A stretch of 64,000 bases of DNA from the NCBI GenBank assembly GCA_020544305.1, contig CP058667.1, positions 1,240,001-1,304,000 on the forward strand, written 5' to 3'. A program made the position numbers and the translations under genes. This stretch comes from Staphylococcus taiwanensis. GTDB lineage: Bacteria; Bacillota; Bacilli; Staphylococcales; Staphylococcaceae. Below, piece by piece: positions 9,217 to 22,399 of this stretch. Within the stretch, counting starts at the first letter, position 1. Each line of letters starts with the position of its first letter. The notes beneath the pieces were generated by a model, which saw nothing but the letters and a program-made list of their open reading frames with translations, searched no databases and had not been told where the DNA came from.

Positions 9217-9672
9217 GTGGACAATAAAGATTATAAAAAGTTCTATTTAATAAGAGAAGATGTTTTACCTGAATCAGTTGTAAAAACTTTAAAGATTAAA
9301 GATGCCTTAAAAAATAATTCTGAATTGTCCATTTATGAAGCAGTTAAGATGTTCAATCTATCGCGAAGTGCATTCTACAAATATAGAGAAACCATCTTTC
9401 CAGTGGATGAAAAGATGCTTGATCATCGAGAATTCACATTAATTTTATATGTTAATGATGTTGTAGGAACCTTAGCACAAGTACTCAATACTGTTTCTAA
9501 TTTAGAATTATCTGTATTAACAATCCATCAAAGTGTCCCGATGGAAGAAAAGGCTACAATCACTTTGTCATTAAGTGCAAAAGATACTAGCCTTTCAATT
9601 GATGAAATTATAGTTACCTTGAGAAACATTGAACATGTATCTAAAGTTGAATTAATAAGTATGAGTATGTAG
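9217..9672 (+). CDS. ACT-domain protein, UPF0735 (PheB family)
   Basis: 151 aa starting at GTG, 9 bases after an AGGAG site and 11 bases after obgE. The N-terminal half looks like a small helix-turn-helix (YEAVKMFNLSRSAFYKYRETIF), the C-terminal half is an ACT domain (LILYVNDVVGTLAQVLNTVS). In Bacillus the obg neighbour of this type is called PheB, but chorismate mutase activity is not established. ACT domains usually bind amino acids, so a regulatory role is likely. Confidence 0.85.
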   Translation: MDNKDYKKFYLIREDVLPESVVKTLKIKDALKNNSELSIYEAVKMFNLSRSAFYKYRETIFPVDEKMLDHREFTLILYVNDVVGTLAQVLNTVSNLELSVLTIHQSVPMEEKATITLSLSAKDTSLSIDEIIVTLRNIEHVSKVELISMSM

Positions 9673-9687
9673 TAAGGAAGGTTAAAT

Positions 9688-10289
9688 ATGTACGCTTATA
9701 TTAAAGGACAATTAAAACAATTGTTTCCAACTCACGTTGTACTTGAAACAGCGGATGGAGTAGGATATGAAATTCAAACACCTAATTCATATCGTTTTCA
9801 AAAATTTTTAGGTCAAGAATCCATTATTTATACATCTCTAATTGTTAGAGAAGATGCGCAATTATTATACGGATTTATAAATGAAGAAGAAAAAGAGATG
9901 TTTTTAAGTTTAATTAAGGTTACTGGCATAGGTCCCAAATCTGCCCTGGCAATTTTGGCTACGAGTACGCCTAATGAAGTTAAACAAGCTATAGAAAATG
10001 AAAATGACGCTTATTTAACTAAATTCCCAGGTATAGGTAAAAAAACGGCTCGCCAAATCGTCCTTGATTTAAAAGGAAAGGTTCAAATTACGCAAGAAAC
10101 ACCAGAAACCTTATTGAATATGGATGGACTATCAAATGATAATTCACATCTTACAAAAGAAGCTTTATTAGCACTTGAGCATTAGGATATTCTAAGAGAG
10201 AATTAGCTAAAGTTGAAAAAGTCCTAAATAAAACAACATTTGAAACGGTCGATGAAGCTGTGAAATTAGGTTTAACACTTGTTTCATAA
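9688..10289 (+). pseudogene. ruvA: Holliday junction branch-migration subunit RuvA, frameshifted near the 3' end
   Basis: The first 165 codons give a normal RuvA: OB-fold domain I, then the two helix-hairpin-helix motifs of domain II ([32 protein letters not shown]). Around 10180 the frame runs into TAG just after ALLALEH. One base further along, the expected domain III continues ([17 protein letters not shown]) to a TAA at 10287-10289. Adding one base near 10179 restores a 200-aa protein, the normal length. Domain III contacts RuvB, so the 165-aa product should still bind junctions but not recruit the motor. ruvB downstream has an independent lesion. A sequencing error is the main alternative. 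Confidence 0.9.
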
Positions 10290-10351
10290 TTAACACACTT
10301 GTTCATAATTAAACGCAAATATGCATAATGCAATAGACTGGGGGGATAGAT

Positions 10352-11348
10352 ATGAATGATAGAATGGTTGACCAATCATTACATAATGATGAATCGTCTT
10401 TTGAACTCTCTCTCAGACCAACTAGATTAAAGCAATATATAGGACAAGCTTCAATCAAAAATAATTTAGAAGTATTCATTAAAGCTGCTAAATTAAGAGA
10501 AGAACCACTTGATCATGTGCTTCTTTTTGGACCTCCTGGCTTAGGTAAAACCACCTTATCCAATATCATTGCTAATGAAATGGAAGTAAATATTCGAACA
10601 GTTTCAGGTCCTTCTTTAGATAGACCTGGTGATTTAGCTGCAATATTATCTGGATTGCAGCCTGGTGACGTTCTTTTTATAGATGAGATTCACAGATTAA
10701 GTAGCACGGTTGAGGAAGTATTATACTCTGCTATGGAAGATTTCTTTATTGATATTATAATAGGTAAGGGTGATGAAGCACGAAGCATTCGTATTGATTT
10801 ACCGCCCTTTACTTTGGTTGGGGCTACTACTAGAGCTGGTAGTTTAACAGGCCCATTAAGAGATCGATTAGCGATTTGGTGTGCATCTTAGACTTGAATA
10901 TTATAACGAATTTGATTTAAAAGAAATTATTATTCGAACTGCGGAAGTACTTGGAACTAATATAGATGATGAAAGTGCCACTGAGTTAGCTAAACGTTCA
11001 CGTGGAACACCTCGTGTTGCCAATCGTTTGCTTAAACGTGTTAGAGATTTTCAACAAGTTAATGAAGATGAACAAATCTATATTGAAACAACAAAACAAG
11101 CTTTACAATTACTTCAAGTGGATGAAGAAGGCTTAGATTACATTGACCATAAAATGATGAATTGTATCATTAATCAGTATAATGGTGGTCCAGTAGGTTT
11201 AGATACGATCGCTGTATCAATAGGCGAAGAACGTATAACGATTGAAGATGTTTATGAACCTTTCTTAATCCAAAAAGGTTTTATCGAGCGCACACCAAGA
11301 GGTAGAAAAGCCACTGCGTTTGCTTATGAGCATTTTAAAAAATATTAA
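10352..11348 (+). pseudogene. ruvB: Holliday junction helicase motor RuvB, split by a 7-base insertion
   Basis: The 5' frame encodes the AAA+ core: Walker [14 protein letters not shown], Walker B FIDEIHR, sensor 1 GATTRAG. It then reads LAIWCAS and stops at 10889-10891 where the family has [10 protein letters not shown]. The correct frame resumes at TTT GGT GTG CAT (from 10875) and continues through the lid and winged-helix domain to 11348. The junction reads CGATT-AG-CGATT, so the simplest explanation is a 7-base imperfect duplication; removing it gives about 329 codons, near the usual length. The sensor 2 and DNA-binding domains are separated from the ATPase site, so function is very probably lost. 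Confidence 0.9.
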
Positions 11349-11365
11349 AGAGTGAGGGAATTGAA

Positions 11366-12391
11366 ATGAATGTTGAGGAATTTGATTATGATTTGCCTGA
11401 ATCATTAATTGCTCAAACCCCTTTGAAAGATAGAGATCATAGTCGTTTGTTAGTGTTGGGAAGACACTCAGGAAATATAGAACATAAACACTTCACTGAC
11501 GTCATTGATTATTTTGAAGCGGGAGATACGCTAGTTCTTAATGATACGCGTGTAATGCCTGCTCGTTTATTTGGTCTTAAAGAAGAAACTGGCGCAAAAG
11601 TAGAAATGTTAATGCTTACTCGAATTGAGGATAATGATTGGGAAGTATTATTAAAGCCAGCTAAAAGAATTAAAGTAGGGAATACACTAACTTTTGGAGA
11701 TGGAAAAATCACAGCTGAATGCATTCAAGAACTAGACCAAGGTGGTCGTATTATGCGACTTCATTATGATGGTATCTTGGAAGAGCGTTTAGATGAACTT
11801 GGAGAAATGCCGCTTCCACCATATATTAAAGAACGTTTAGATGATCCAGATCGTTATCAAACGGTGTATGCGAAAGAGAATGGTTCGGCAGCTGCGCCAA
11901 CAGCAGGTTTACATTTTACAGACGATTTATTGGAAAAAATTAGAGCTAAAGGTGTAAACATAGCATTTATTACGTTACATGTTGGCTTAGGCACATTTAG
12001 ACCTGTTAGCGTTGATAATATAGATGACCATGAGATGCATAGTGAATATTATCAAATGACTCAAGAAACGGCTGATTTGCTAAATCAAACTAAAAATAAT
12101 GGGGGAAGAATCATTTCAGTAGGTACGACTTCTACTCGAACTTTGGAAACGATTCGTCGTGACTACGATGAATTCAAAGCAGTTAGTGGTTGGACAGATA
12201 TTTTTATTTATCCTGGTTTTGAATATAAAGCTATTGATGGTTTGATTACTAATTTCCATTTACCGAAATCTACACTAGTTATGCTTGTTTCAGCTTTTAG
12301 TAGTAGAGAAAACATATTGAACGCATATAATAAAGCTGTTGAACTTAAGTATAGATTCTTCAGTTTTGGCGATGCGATGTTAATTATTTAA
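11366..12391 (+). CDS. queA: tRNA preQ1(34) S-adenosylmethionine ribosyltransferase-isomerase
   Basis: 341 aa, normal length. Transfers the ribosyl group of SAM to preQ1 in tRNA to make epoxyqueuosine. Family segments are plain: [14 protein letters not shown] at the N-terminus, [15 protein letters not shown] near residue 55, [13 protein letters not shown] near residue 173, [14 protein letters not shown] near residue 205 and [15 protein letters not shown] near the end. ATG follows AGTGAGGGAATTGAA, 17 bases after ruvB. It sits in the standard ruvAB-queA-tgt-yajC order. Confidence 0.97.
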   Translation: MNVEEFDYDLPESLIAQTPLKDRDHSRLLVLGRHSGNIEHKHFTDVIDYFEAGDTLVLNDTRVMPARLFGLKEETGAKVEMLMLTRIEDNDWEVLLKPAKRIKVGNTLTFGDGKITAECIQELDQGGRIMRLHYDGILEERLDELGEMPLPPYIKERLDDPDRYQTVYAKENGSAAAPTAGLHFTDDLLEKIRAKGVNIAFITLHVGLGTFRPVSVDNIDDHEMHSEYYQMTQETADLLNQTKNNGGRIISVGTTSTRTLETIRRDYDEFKAVSGWTDIFIYPGFEYKAIDGLITNFHLPKSTLVMLVSAFSSRENILNAYNKAVELKYRFFSFGDAMLII

Positions 12392-12407
12392 GAAATGAGA
12401 GGTATAG

Positions 12408-13550
<1,143 letters not shown>

Positions 13551-13565
13551 TAAGGAGATTACAGA

Positions 13566-13826
13566 ATGAACGTTTCAGCACTTATTTTACCTATTATTTT
13601 AATAATAGTGTTTTATTTCTTCTTGATTCGACCTCAACAAAAGCGTGCAAAAGAGCATCGTGAAATGATTAGTCGAATTGAATCAGGACAAAGAATTACT
13701 ACGATTGGTGGCATCAAAGGAACAGTTAAAGCTGTAGATGAAACTACAGTTGTTATTACTGTTAACGGTCATGGTACAGAAATGACTTTCGAAAAACCAG
13801 CAATTAAACAAGTAGATCCATCTTAA
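13566..13826 (+). CDS. yajC: Preprotein translocase accessory subunit YajC
   Basis: 86 aa with one N-terminal membrane helix (about residues 4-21) followed by the family motif FLIRPQQKRAKEH and a small beta-rich cytoplasmic domain (GQRITTIGGIKGTVKAVDE). YajC associates with SecDF at the SecYEG translocon; secDF lies next downstream but is separated by about 330 bases of repeat DNA. ATG follows AAGGAGATTACAGA. Confidence 0.95.
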   Translation: MNVSALILPIILIIVFYFFLIRPQQKRAKEHREMISRIESGQRITTIGGIKGTVKAVDETTVVITVNGHGTEMTFEKPAIKQVDPS

Positions 13827-13871
13827 TAAAACTATAATCACTTAAGGTTATAAGATAAAAATAATAATATA

Positions 13872-14012
13872 AAGCTACTTAGTAAATTCGTAGTAGCTGA
13901 CTGAACTGAGAAGGTCTTTAAATCAATCTTTTCTCAGTCCTAGTCATCCCATGCGGGGATGAAACAATGAATTCAAATTGAATTCTGTTTCATTCCCGTT
14001 TTAATTTTGTAA
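13872..14012 (+). repeat. Dispersed three-hairpin intergenic repeat, copy A
   Basis: Three hairpins in series: AGCTACT/AGTAGCT (13873-13898), ACTGAGAA/TTCTCAGT (13905-13938) and a long terminator-like stem GGGATGAAACAATGAATTC / TTGAATTCTGTTTCATTCCC (13957-14007) followed by GTTTTAATTTT. The first two hairpins and the joining sequence (AATTCG.AGTAGCTGACTGAACTGA, TTAAATCAA, CTAGTCATCC) recur inverted at 33848-33920. The 3' hairpin can end the yajC transcript. Confidence 0.75.
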
Positions 14013-14086
14013 AAAAAACATTGAAAGGTCTTAATTTCACTAAATGATATGGTATGTTAATATAGATAAGTCGATTTATATCTTTG

Positions 14087-14126
14087 TAATCTTTTATTAA
14101 CTTGCACGTGTTTTAGTAAAAGATTA
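14087..14126 (+). other. Hairpin in the secDF leader
   Basis: Perfect 10-bp inverted repeat TAATCTTTTA (14087-14096) / TAAAAGATTA (14117-14126) with a 20-base loop and no following T-run, ending 34 bases before the secDF GTG. No terminator by itself; it may be a regulatory structure or protein site. Confidence 0.4.
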
Positions 14127-14160
14127 TCCTTAGTACATAAGTAAATAATGAGGTGTTCAT

Positions 14161-16446
14161 GTGAAGAAATTAAGTAGGATAATTGCATTCATCCTAATTG
14201 TGGCTGTACTATTTGTTGGTATGGGTCTTACATATAAGAATGTAGTTAAAAATGTAAATCTTGGTCTTGATTTACAAGGTGGTTTCGAAGTGCTTTATCA
14301 AGTTAAGCCTCTCGGCGATGATAAAAAAATAGATGACAAAGCACTGCAATCAACAGCACAAACTTTAGAAAATCGTGTTAACGTTTTAGGTGTTTCTGAA
14401 CCGCACATCCAAGTTGAAGACCCAGATCGTATTAGGGTTCAACTAGCTGGTGTCAAAGATCCTGATGAAGCACGTAAAATATTATCATCCCAAGCTAATT
14501 TAACCATTCGTGATGCGGATGATAAAGTTAAGTTAACTGGTAAAGATATTCAACAAGGTTCTGCTAAACAAGAGTTCAAACAAGGTACGAATGAACCTGC
14601 AGTTACTTTTAAATTAAAAGACCGTGCTAAATTTAAAAAAGTAACAACTGAAATATCTAAAAAACAAGAGAATATGATGGTAGTATGGTTAGACTATAAA
14701 AAAGGTGACAGCTATCATAAAGAACTGAAAAAACCTGAAAATAAACGTAAATATGTTTCTGCTGCCTCAGTAGATCAACCTATAAATTCAGATAGTGTTG
14801 AGATTTCTGGTGGTTTCCAAGGTCAAAAAGGTGTGGAAAGAGCAAAACAAATTTCAGAATTATTGAATGCTGGTTCTTTACCGGTAGACTTAAAAGAAGT
14901 TTATTCAAATTCAGTAGGTGCGCAATTTGGACAAGATGCTTTAGATAAAACAATTTTCGCATCTGTAATTGGTGTAGCGATTATTTACTTGTTCATGGTT
15001 GGTTTTTATAGATTACCTGGTTTGGTAGCTATAATCGCTTTAACTGTTTATATTTATTTAACATTAGTTGCATTCAATTTCATCTCTGGTGTGCTTACAT
15101 TACCTGGTTTAGCAGCATTAGTACTGGGTGTAGGTATGGCAGTCGATGCCAATATCATTATGTACGAACGGATAAAGGATGAATTAAGGATAGGACGAAC
15201 GCTTAAACAAGCTTATTCAAAAGCAAATAAAAGTTCATTCCTTACTATTTTTGACTCTAACTTAACAACAGTCATTGCTGCTGGTGTACTGTTCTTCTTC
15301 GGTGAAAGTTCAGTAAAAGGTTTCGCAACTATGTTGTTACTTGGTATATTAATGATCTTTGTAACAGCCGTATTCTTATCTAGAGGATTATTATCATTAT
15401 TGGTATCATCTAACTACTTTAAGAAAAAATACTGGTTATTTGGTGTTAGCAAGAAAGAACGTCATGATATAAACGAGGGTGTCGATGTTCATGACTTAAA
15501 AACATCATTTGAGAAATGGAATTTCGTTAAATTAGCAAAACCATTAATCGGCGCAAGTATTTTAATTTTAGTTGTAGGTATAGTGATTTTAAGTATCTTT
15601 AAATTGAATCTAGGCATTGATTTTTCTGCAGGTACAAGAGCAGATCTAAATTCTGATACTAAATTAACACAAGCCAAAGTGGAACGAACAATGAAAGATA
15701 TGGGTCTTACGCCTGATCAAATACAAATAAATGGTAAAGATAGTAAGCAGGCTACTGTTCAATTTAAAAAAGACTTATCTAAAGATGAAGTTGTAAAACT
15801 TAATCAAAAAGTTAATGATCAATATGGACATAAGCCAACAGTAAATACAGTATCACCTATGATTGGACAAGAATTAGCTAAAAATGCTATGAAAGCTCTA
15901 ATCTATGCAGCTATAGGTATTATCATTTATGTATCATTAAGATTCGAGTGGCGTATGGGTCTTTCATCAGTATTAGCACTTTTACATGACGTATTTATGA
16001 TAGTAGCGTTATTCAGCTTGTTCCGTTTAGAAGTGGATATTACATTTATTGCCGCAGTATTAACGATTGTAGGTTACTCAATCAATGATACGATTGTTAC
16101 ATTTGACCGTGTAAGGGAAAACTTGCATAAAATCAAGGTAATTACTAGCCCTGAACAAATTGATGACATCGTTAATAGATCAATTCGTCAAACAATGACA
16201 CGTTCTGTTAACACTGTTTTAACTGTCATCGTTGTAGTTGTAGCGATTTTAATCTTTGGTGCATCAAGCTTATTCAATTTCTCATTAGCACTATTAATTG
16301 GATTAGTTTCAGGTGTATTCTCTTCTATCTTCATCGCTGTTCCATTATGGGGCATCATGAAAAAACGACAATTAAAAAAATCAGATGATGGAAAACTTGT
16401 CGTTTATAAAGAGAAAAAATCTAATGATGAAAAAATATTAGTATAA
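14161..16446 (+). CDS. secDF: Protein translocase subunit SecDF (fused)
   Basis: 761 aa, a natural SecD-SecF fusion as in other staphylococci, starting at GTG behind GAGGTGTTCAT. Each half has one N-terminal helix, a large extracytoplasmic domain and five further helices. Landmarks are DLQGGFEVLYQV (SecD), GVGMAVDANIIMYERIKDE (SecD helix 4, near residue 328), LGIDFSAGTRAD (SecF start, near residue 483) and GYSINDTIVTFDRVREN (near residue 640). It uses the proton gradient to pull exported proteins through SecYEG. A terminator follows. Confidence 0.97.
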   Translation: MKKLSRIIAFILIVAVLFVGMGLTYKNVVKNVNLGLDLQGGFEVLYQVKPLGDDKKIDDKALQSTAQTLENRVNVLGVSEPHIQVEDPDRIRVQLAGVKDPDEARKILSSQANLTIRDADDKVKLTGKDIQQGSAKQEFKQGTNEPAVTFKLKDRAKFKKVTTEISKKQENMMVVWLDYKKGDSYHKELKKPENKRKYVSAASVDQPINSDSVEISGGFQGQKGVERAKQISELLNAGSLPVDLKEVYSNSVGAQFGQDALDKTIFASVIGVAIIYLFMVGFYRLPGLVAIIALTVYIYLTLVAFNFISGVLTLPGLAALVLGVGMAVDANIIMYERIKDELRIGRTLKQAYSKANKSSFLTIFDSNLTTVIAAGVLFFFGESSVKGFATMLLLGILMIFVTAVFLSRGLLSLLVSSNYFKKKYWLFGVSKKERHDINEGVDVHDLKTSFEKWNFVKLAKPLIGASILILVVGIVILSIFKLNLGIDFSAGTRADLNSDTKLTQAKVERTMKDMGLTPDQIQINGKDSKQATVQFKKDLSKDEVVKLNQKVNDQYGHKPTVNTVSPMIGQELAKNAMKALIYAAIGIIIYVSLRFEWRMGLSSVLALLHDVFMIVALFSLFRLEVDITFIAAVLTIVGYSINDTIVTFDRVRENLHKIKVITSPEQIDDIVNRSIRQTMTRSVNTVLTVIVVVVAILIFGASSLFNFSLALLIGLVSGVFSSIFIAVPLWGIMKKRQLKKSDDGKLVVYKEKKSNDEKILV

Positions 16447-16482
16447 TGACGTTACTAATCATTTTTAAGGTATAGATATCAT

Positions 16483-16528
16483 AGCGAGAGTAGAACAATG
16501 AATTTTGTTCCGCTCTCGTCTTTTTTTG
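16483..16528 (+). terminator. Terminator after secDF
   Basis: Stem CGAGAGTAGAACAA / TTGTTCCGCTCTCG (one mismatch, one G-U) from 16485 to 16518, then seven T. An ATG at 16498 in frame with recJ lies inside this hairpin and cannot be the recJ start. Confidence 0.9.
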
Positions 16529-16608
16529 TGCATTATCATAAAAGTGATTACTTTTTATTTCATCATTTTTTAGGTATAATGGCTTTTGGAAAAAGGAAGG
16601 AAATGTGT

Positions 16609-18882
16609 ATGATTAAATCAAAATTTAACTGGTTATATGATGCTCCAACAGAATACATACATGATGATTTAGTAAAATCTTTTAAGCTTTCTCCAATTAT
16701 AAAAAAAGTGCTTGAGAGTAAACATCTTATTAATGAAAAAGATATCAATGAAGTGCTTAGTGATAGTACGATTGATCATGATCCATTACTTTTAAGCGAT
16801 ATGGATAAAGCAGTAACTCGTATTAACGAGGCTATTGATAAAAACGAGAGAATATTAGTCTATGGGGATTATGACGCTGATGGTGTAACTTCTACAACAA
16901 TTTTAGTGACTACGCTTAGAACTCTAGGGGCTGAAGTAGGCTGGTATATTCCAAACCGATTTACTGAAGGATATGGACCTAATGAACTTGCATTCCAAAA
17001 TGCATATGATGAGGGTATTTCATTAATTATTACTGTAGATAACGGAATTCAGGGTCACAATGAAATTAAAATGGCGCAAGAATTAGGTGTTGATGTAATT
17101 GTAACCGATCACCATGAAATTGGTCGTACACTTCCAGATGCATATGCAATTGTTCATCCAATGCATCCAGCGTTCGATTATCCATTTCATTATTTATGTG
17201 GTGCTGGAGTAGCGTATAAATTAGCTCAAGTCTTATTAGATAATCCACCAAATTATTTTTTAAGTCTAGCAGCAATAGGGACAATTGCTGATTTAGTATC
17301 ATTAACAGATGAAAATAGAACAATCGTAAAAAAGGGACTCTCGTATTTAAATGAACATTGTCCATTCCAAATTAAGGCCATTCTGAATCAAGCTGGATTT
17401 AATGATACCATCAATGAGGAAACGATTGGTTTTATTATTGGCCCTAGACTTAATGCTGTTGGACGTTTAGAAGATGCTTCACTTGCCGCTGAATTGTTAA
17501 TGTCTGAGAATGCTGAAGAAGCGGAATTCCTAGCTGAGCAAGTTGAACATTTTAATGTTGAACGTAAAGATATAGTTGCGCAAATTACTGAAGAGGCTTT
17601 AGTTATGGCTGACGAGAAAGTTAAAGCGGGACAACGTTTTTTACTATTAGCAAAAGAAGATTGGCATGAAGGCGTATTAGGTATCGTGGCTTCAAAGATA
17701 GTTGAAACATATGGTTTGCCAACTTTAATATTAAATATTGATTTAGAACAAAATCACGCAAAAGGTTCAGCAAGAAGTATTGAACAAGTTTCAATGTTTG
17801 AAATTTTAAGTGCTCATCAGGATTTAATTACTAAATTTGGTGGACATCATATGGCTGCAGGGATGACTATGGACATTGACAATATCCATGACTTAGAGCG
17901 AGGATTAAATGATTGGATGACACAGTTGGCCGAACATACTTCATTAGATCCAAATAAACACGTCACTGTTAAATTAGATGAAGCAGATATTTCTGTGAAT
18001 AATATAAGAGATTTTCAAAGGCTAAGTCCATTTGGTACTGATTTTGAAAAACCTCTTTTTGAAATTGATGATAATGAAGTAATTGATGTTAAAGCAATTG
18101 GTAAAGATAAAAATCATTTAAAACTTACATCCGGTGAACAACATTTGCAAAGTTTATTTTGGCAAAATGGCCAACTTGCTTCGCAAATTGAAATCGGACA
18201 GCCCATAAACTTATTAGGTCATCTACAAGTCAATGAGTGGAATGGTAATCAATCACCACAATTTATAATTCAAGATTTAGCAACTCACAGTGAAGAAATA
18301 TTGGACTATCGAAGTAAACGAAAACAATTAGATGTTGACCCTTCAAATTCTCAAATCGCATTTATCATACATCCTAAAAAAGAAAAAATAAATGAAAATT
18401 ATTATTACTATGGCGAATCCATTAGTGATAAACATGATATTGTTGTACTTAGAGATTTGCCGGTAGACATCGATAGTCTAAGCCAAAGTCTTCGTGGACT
18501 AAATTATTCACAATTATATCTTGTGTTGCAACATCAACAATCCATATACTTTGATGGTATGCCTACAGCAGTTAATTTCAAAAATTGTTATAAAGCATTA
18601 TTGAATAAAAAGGCAATGAATTTAGAACAAGAAGGAATGTTATTATGCCAATATTTAAATATAAAGCCTAAAATTTTAAAATTTATGTTAAAAGTGTTTA
18701 TTGATTTAGGCTTCGTAATTGAAGATAATGGTATAATTAAAATAAATGATAATCCCGATAAGCAAAGTATTGAATCAAGTCGGATATATCAATTAAGACA
18801 ATCAAGAATAGAAGTTGAAAAGCTATTGCTTTATGATGATTTTTCACATCTAAAGCGTTGGATAAAAGATCAAAAGGGTTAA
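16609..18882 (+). CDS. recJ: Single-stranded-DNA-specific exonuclease RecJ
   Basis: 757 aa from the ATG at 16609, 8 bases after AAAAGGAAGG; this is the usual staphylococcal length. DHH-superfamily motifs are in order: YGDYDADGVTSTTIL, ITVDNGI, VTDHHEIG, NAVGRLEDASLAAELL, then the DHHA1-type domain with TKFGGHHMAAGMT near residue 413. A C-terminal extension of roughly 200 residues, usual in Firmicutes, follows the OB-like domain. RecJ degrades ssDNA 5' to 3' in mismatch and recombination repair. apt follows 21 bases downstream. Confidence 0.96.
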   Translation: MIKSKFNWLYDAPTEYIHDDLVKSFKLSPIIKKVLESKHLINEKDINEVLSDSTIDHDPLLLSDMDKAVTRINEAIDKNERILVYGDYDADGVTSTTILVTTLRTLGAEVGWYIPNRFTEGYGPNELAFQNAYDEGISLIITVDNGIQGHNEIKMAQELGVDVIVTDHHEIGRTLPDAYAIVHPMHPAFDYPFHYLCGAGVAYKLAQVLLDNPPNYFLSLAAIGTIADLVSLTDENRTIVKKGLSYLNEHCPFQIKAILNQAGFNDTINEETIGFIIGPRLNAVGRLEDASLAAELLMSENAEEAEFLAEQVEHFNVERKDIVAQITEEALVMADEKVKAGQRFLLLAKEDWHEGVLGIVASKIVETYGLPTLILNIDLEQNHAKGSARSIEQVSMFEILSAHQDLITKFGGHHMAAGMTMDIDNIHDLERGLNDWMTQLAEHTSLDPNKHVTVKLDEADISVNNIRDFQRLSPFGTDFEKPLFEIDDNEVIDVKAIGKDKNHLKLTSGEQHLQSLFWQNGQLASQIEIGQPINLLGHLQVNEWNGNQSPQFIIQDLATHSEEILDYRSKRKQLDVDPSNSQIAFIIHPKKEKINENYYYYGESISDKHDIVVLRDLPVDIDSLSQSLRGLNYSQLYLVLQHQQSIYFDGMPTAVNFKNCYKALLNKKAMNLEQEGMLLCQYLNIKPKILKFMLKVFIDLGFVIEDNGIIKINDNPDKQSIESSRIYQLRQSRIEVEKLLLYDDFSHLKRWIKDQKG

Positions 18883-18903
18883 TTAATAGGAGGAAAATTT
18901 TAA

Positions 18904-19422
18904 ATGGATTTAAAGCAGTATGTATCAGAAGTTCAAGATTGGCCAAAACCTGGTGTTAGTTTTAAAGATATAACTACTATTATGGATAACGGAGAAGCAT
19001 ATGGCTATGCAACCGATCAAATTGTAAAATATGCTAAAGAAAGAGATGTTGATGTTGTCGTAGGCCCAGAGGCAAGAGGATTTATTATTGGATGTCCTGT
19101 GGCATATTCAATGGGAATTGGCTTTGCTCCTGTTAGAAAAGAAGGAAAATTACCCCGTGAAGTAATCCGCTATGAGTATGACTTAGAGTACGGAACAAAT
19201 GTTCTTACTATGCATAATGATGCCATTAAACCAGGTCAACGCGTACTTATTACTGATGACTTGCTTGCAACAGGTGGTACGATTGAGGCAGCTATTAAAT
19301 TAGTTGAAAAACTTGGTGGTATTGTCGTAGGTATTGCATTTATTATTGAATTGAAATATTTAAATGGTATTGAAAAAATTAAAGATTACGACGTAATGAG
19401 TTTAATATCTTACGATGATTAA
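18904..19422 (+). CDS. apt: Adenine phosphoribosyltransferase
   Basis: 172 aa. Salvages adenine to AMP using PRPP. The PRPP-binding motif [17 protein letters not shown] is near residue 120, and the N-terminal motif [18 protein letters not shown] and [12 protein letters not shown] are clear. Preceded by AGGAGGAAAATTTTAA. The position between recJ and rel is normal for the group. Confidence 0.97.
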   Translation: MDLKQYVSEVQDWPKPGVSFKDITTIMDNGEAYGYATDQIVKYAKERDVDVVVGPEARGFIIGCPVAYSMGIGFAPVRKEGKLPREVIRYEYDLEYGTNVLTMHNDAIKPGQRVLITDDLLATGGTIEAAIKLVEKLGGIVVGIAFIIELKYLNGIEKIKDYDVMSLISYDD

Positions 19423-19439
19423 AATAGCAAATTTTTTAA

Positions 19440-19477
19440 GAAGTTGGGTCTAATACAATGACTCAACTTTTATTTTT
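19440..19477 (+). terminator. Terminator after apt
   Basis: Stem AAGTTGGGTC (19441-19450) with GACTCAACTT (19460-19469), one G-U pair, then TTTATTTTT. Confidence 0.88.
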
Positions 19478-21930
<2,453 letters not shown>

Positions 21931-21946
21931 TTGAGGTGCTATAGAA

Positions 21947-22399
21947 ATGAAGATAGTTGTACAAAGAGTAAAAAGAGCTTCTGTTACTAATAGCAGTATT
22001 CATAATGAAATTGATAAGGGGTATTGTTTATTAGTGGGTGTTGGTCAAGACTCAACGGAAGTTGATGTTGAAGCAGTAGCTAAAAAAATTGTTAATGCGC
22101 GTTTATTCGAAGATGAAGCGGGCAAACTTAACTTAAATATCCAACAAGTTGAGGGTAAAATATTATCAATTTCTCAATTTACTTTATATGCGGATGTAAA
22201 AAAAGGTAATCGCCCAGGATTTACTAATTCTAAAAATCCTGAAGAAGCTGAAAAATTATATGATAAATTTAATGAGAAATTAAGAGAGTATAATATTGAA
22301 GTTAAAACCGGGCAATTTGGCACAGATATGGAAGTTGAGATTATAAATGATGGTCCTGTAACAATTATTTATGAAAGTCAGGATGGCAAAGTAATATGA
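21947..22399 (+). CDS. dtd: D-aminoacyl-tRNA deacylase
   Basis: 150 aa. Removes D-amino acids and mischarged glycine from tRNAs. The two cross-subunit signature motifs are [18 protein letters not shown] near residue 78 and NDGPVTII near residue 137, containing the Gly-cisPro element. Normal length. Follows rel by 16 bases and overlaps lytH by 4 bases (ATGA), so the three genes form one unit. Confidence 0.97.
   Translation: MKIVVQRVKRASVTNSSIHNEIDKGYCLLVGVGQDSTEVDVEAVAKKIVNARLFEDEAGKLNLNIQQVEGKILSISQFTLYADVKKGNRPGFTNSKNPEEAEKLYDKFNEKLREYNIEVKTGQFGTDMEVEIINDGPVTIIYESQDGKVI

Noticed and set aside
10870..10891. Programmed frameshifting in ruvB
   Set aside because: The two frames are separated by extra bases (7-base insertion), with no slippery sequence or stimulatory structure seen; mutation is the simpler reading.
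16498..16608. N-terminal extension of recJ from an upstream ATG
   Set aside because: That ATG is inside the secDF terminator hairpin; the start at 16609 has a proper ribosome binding site and gives the family length.
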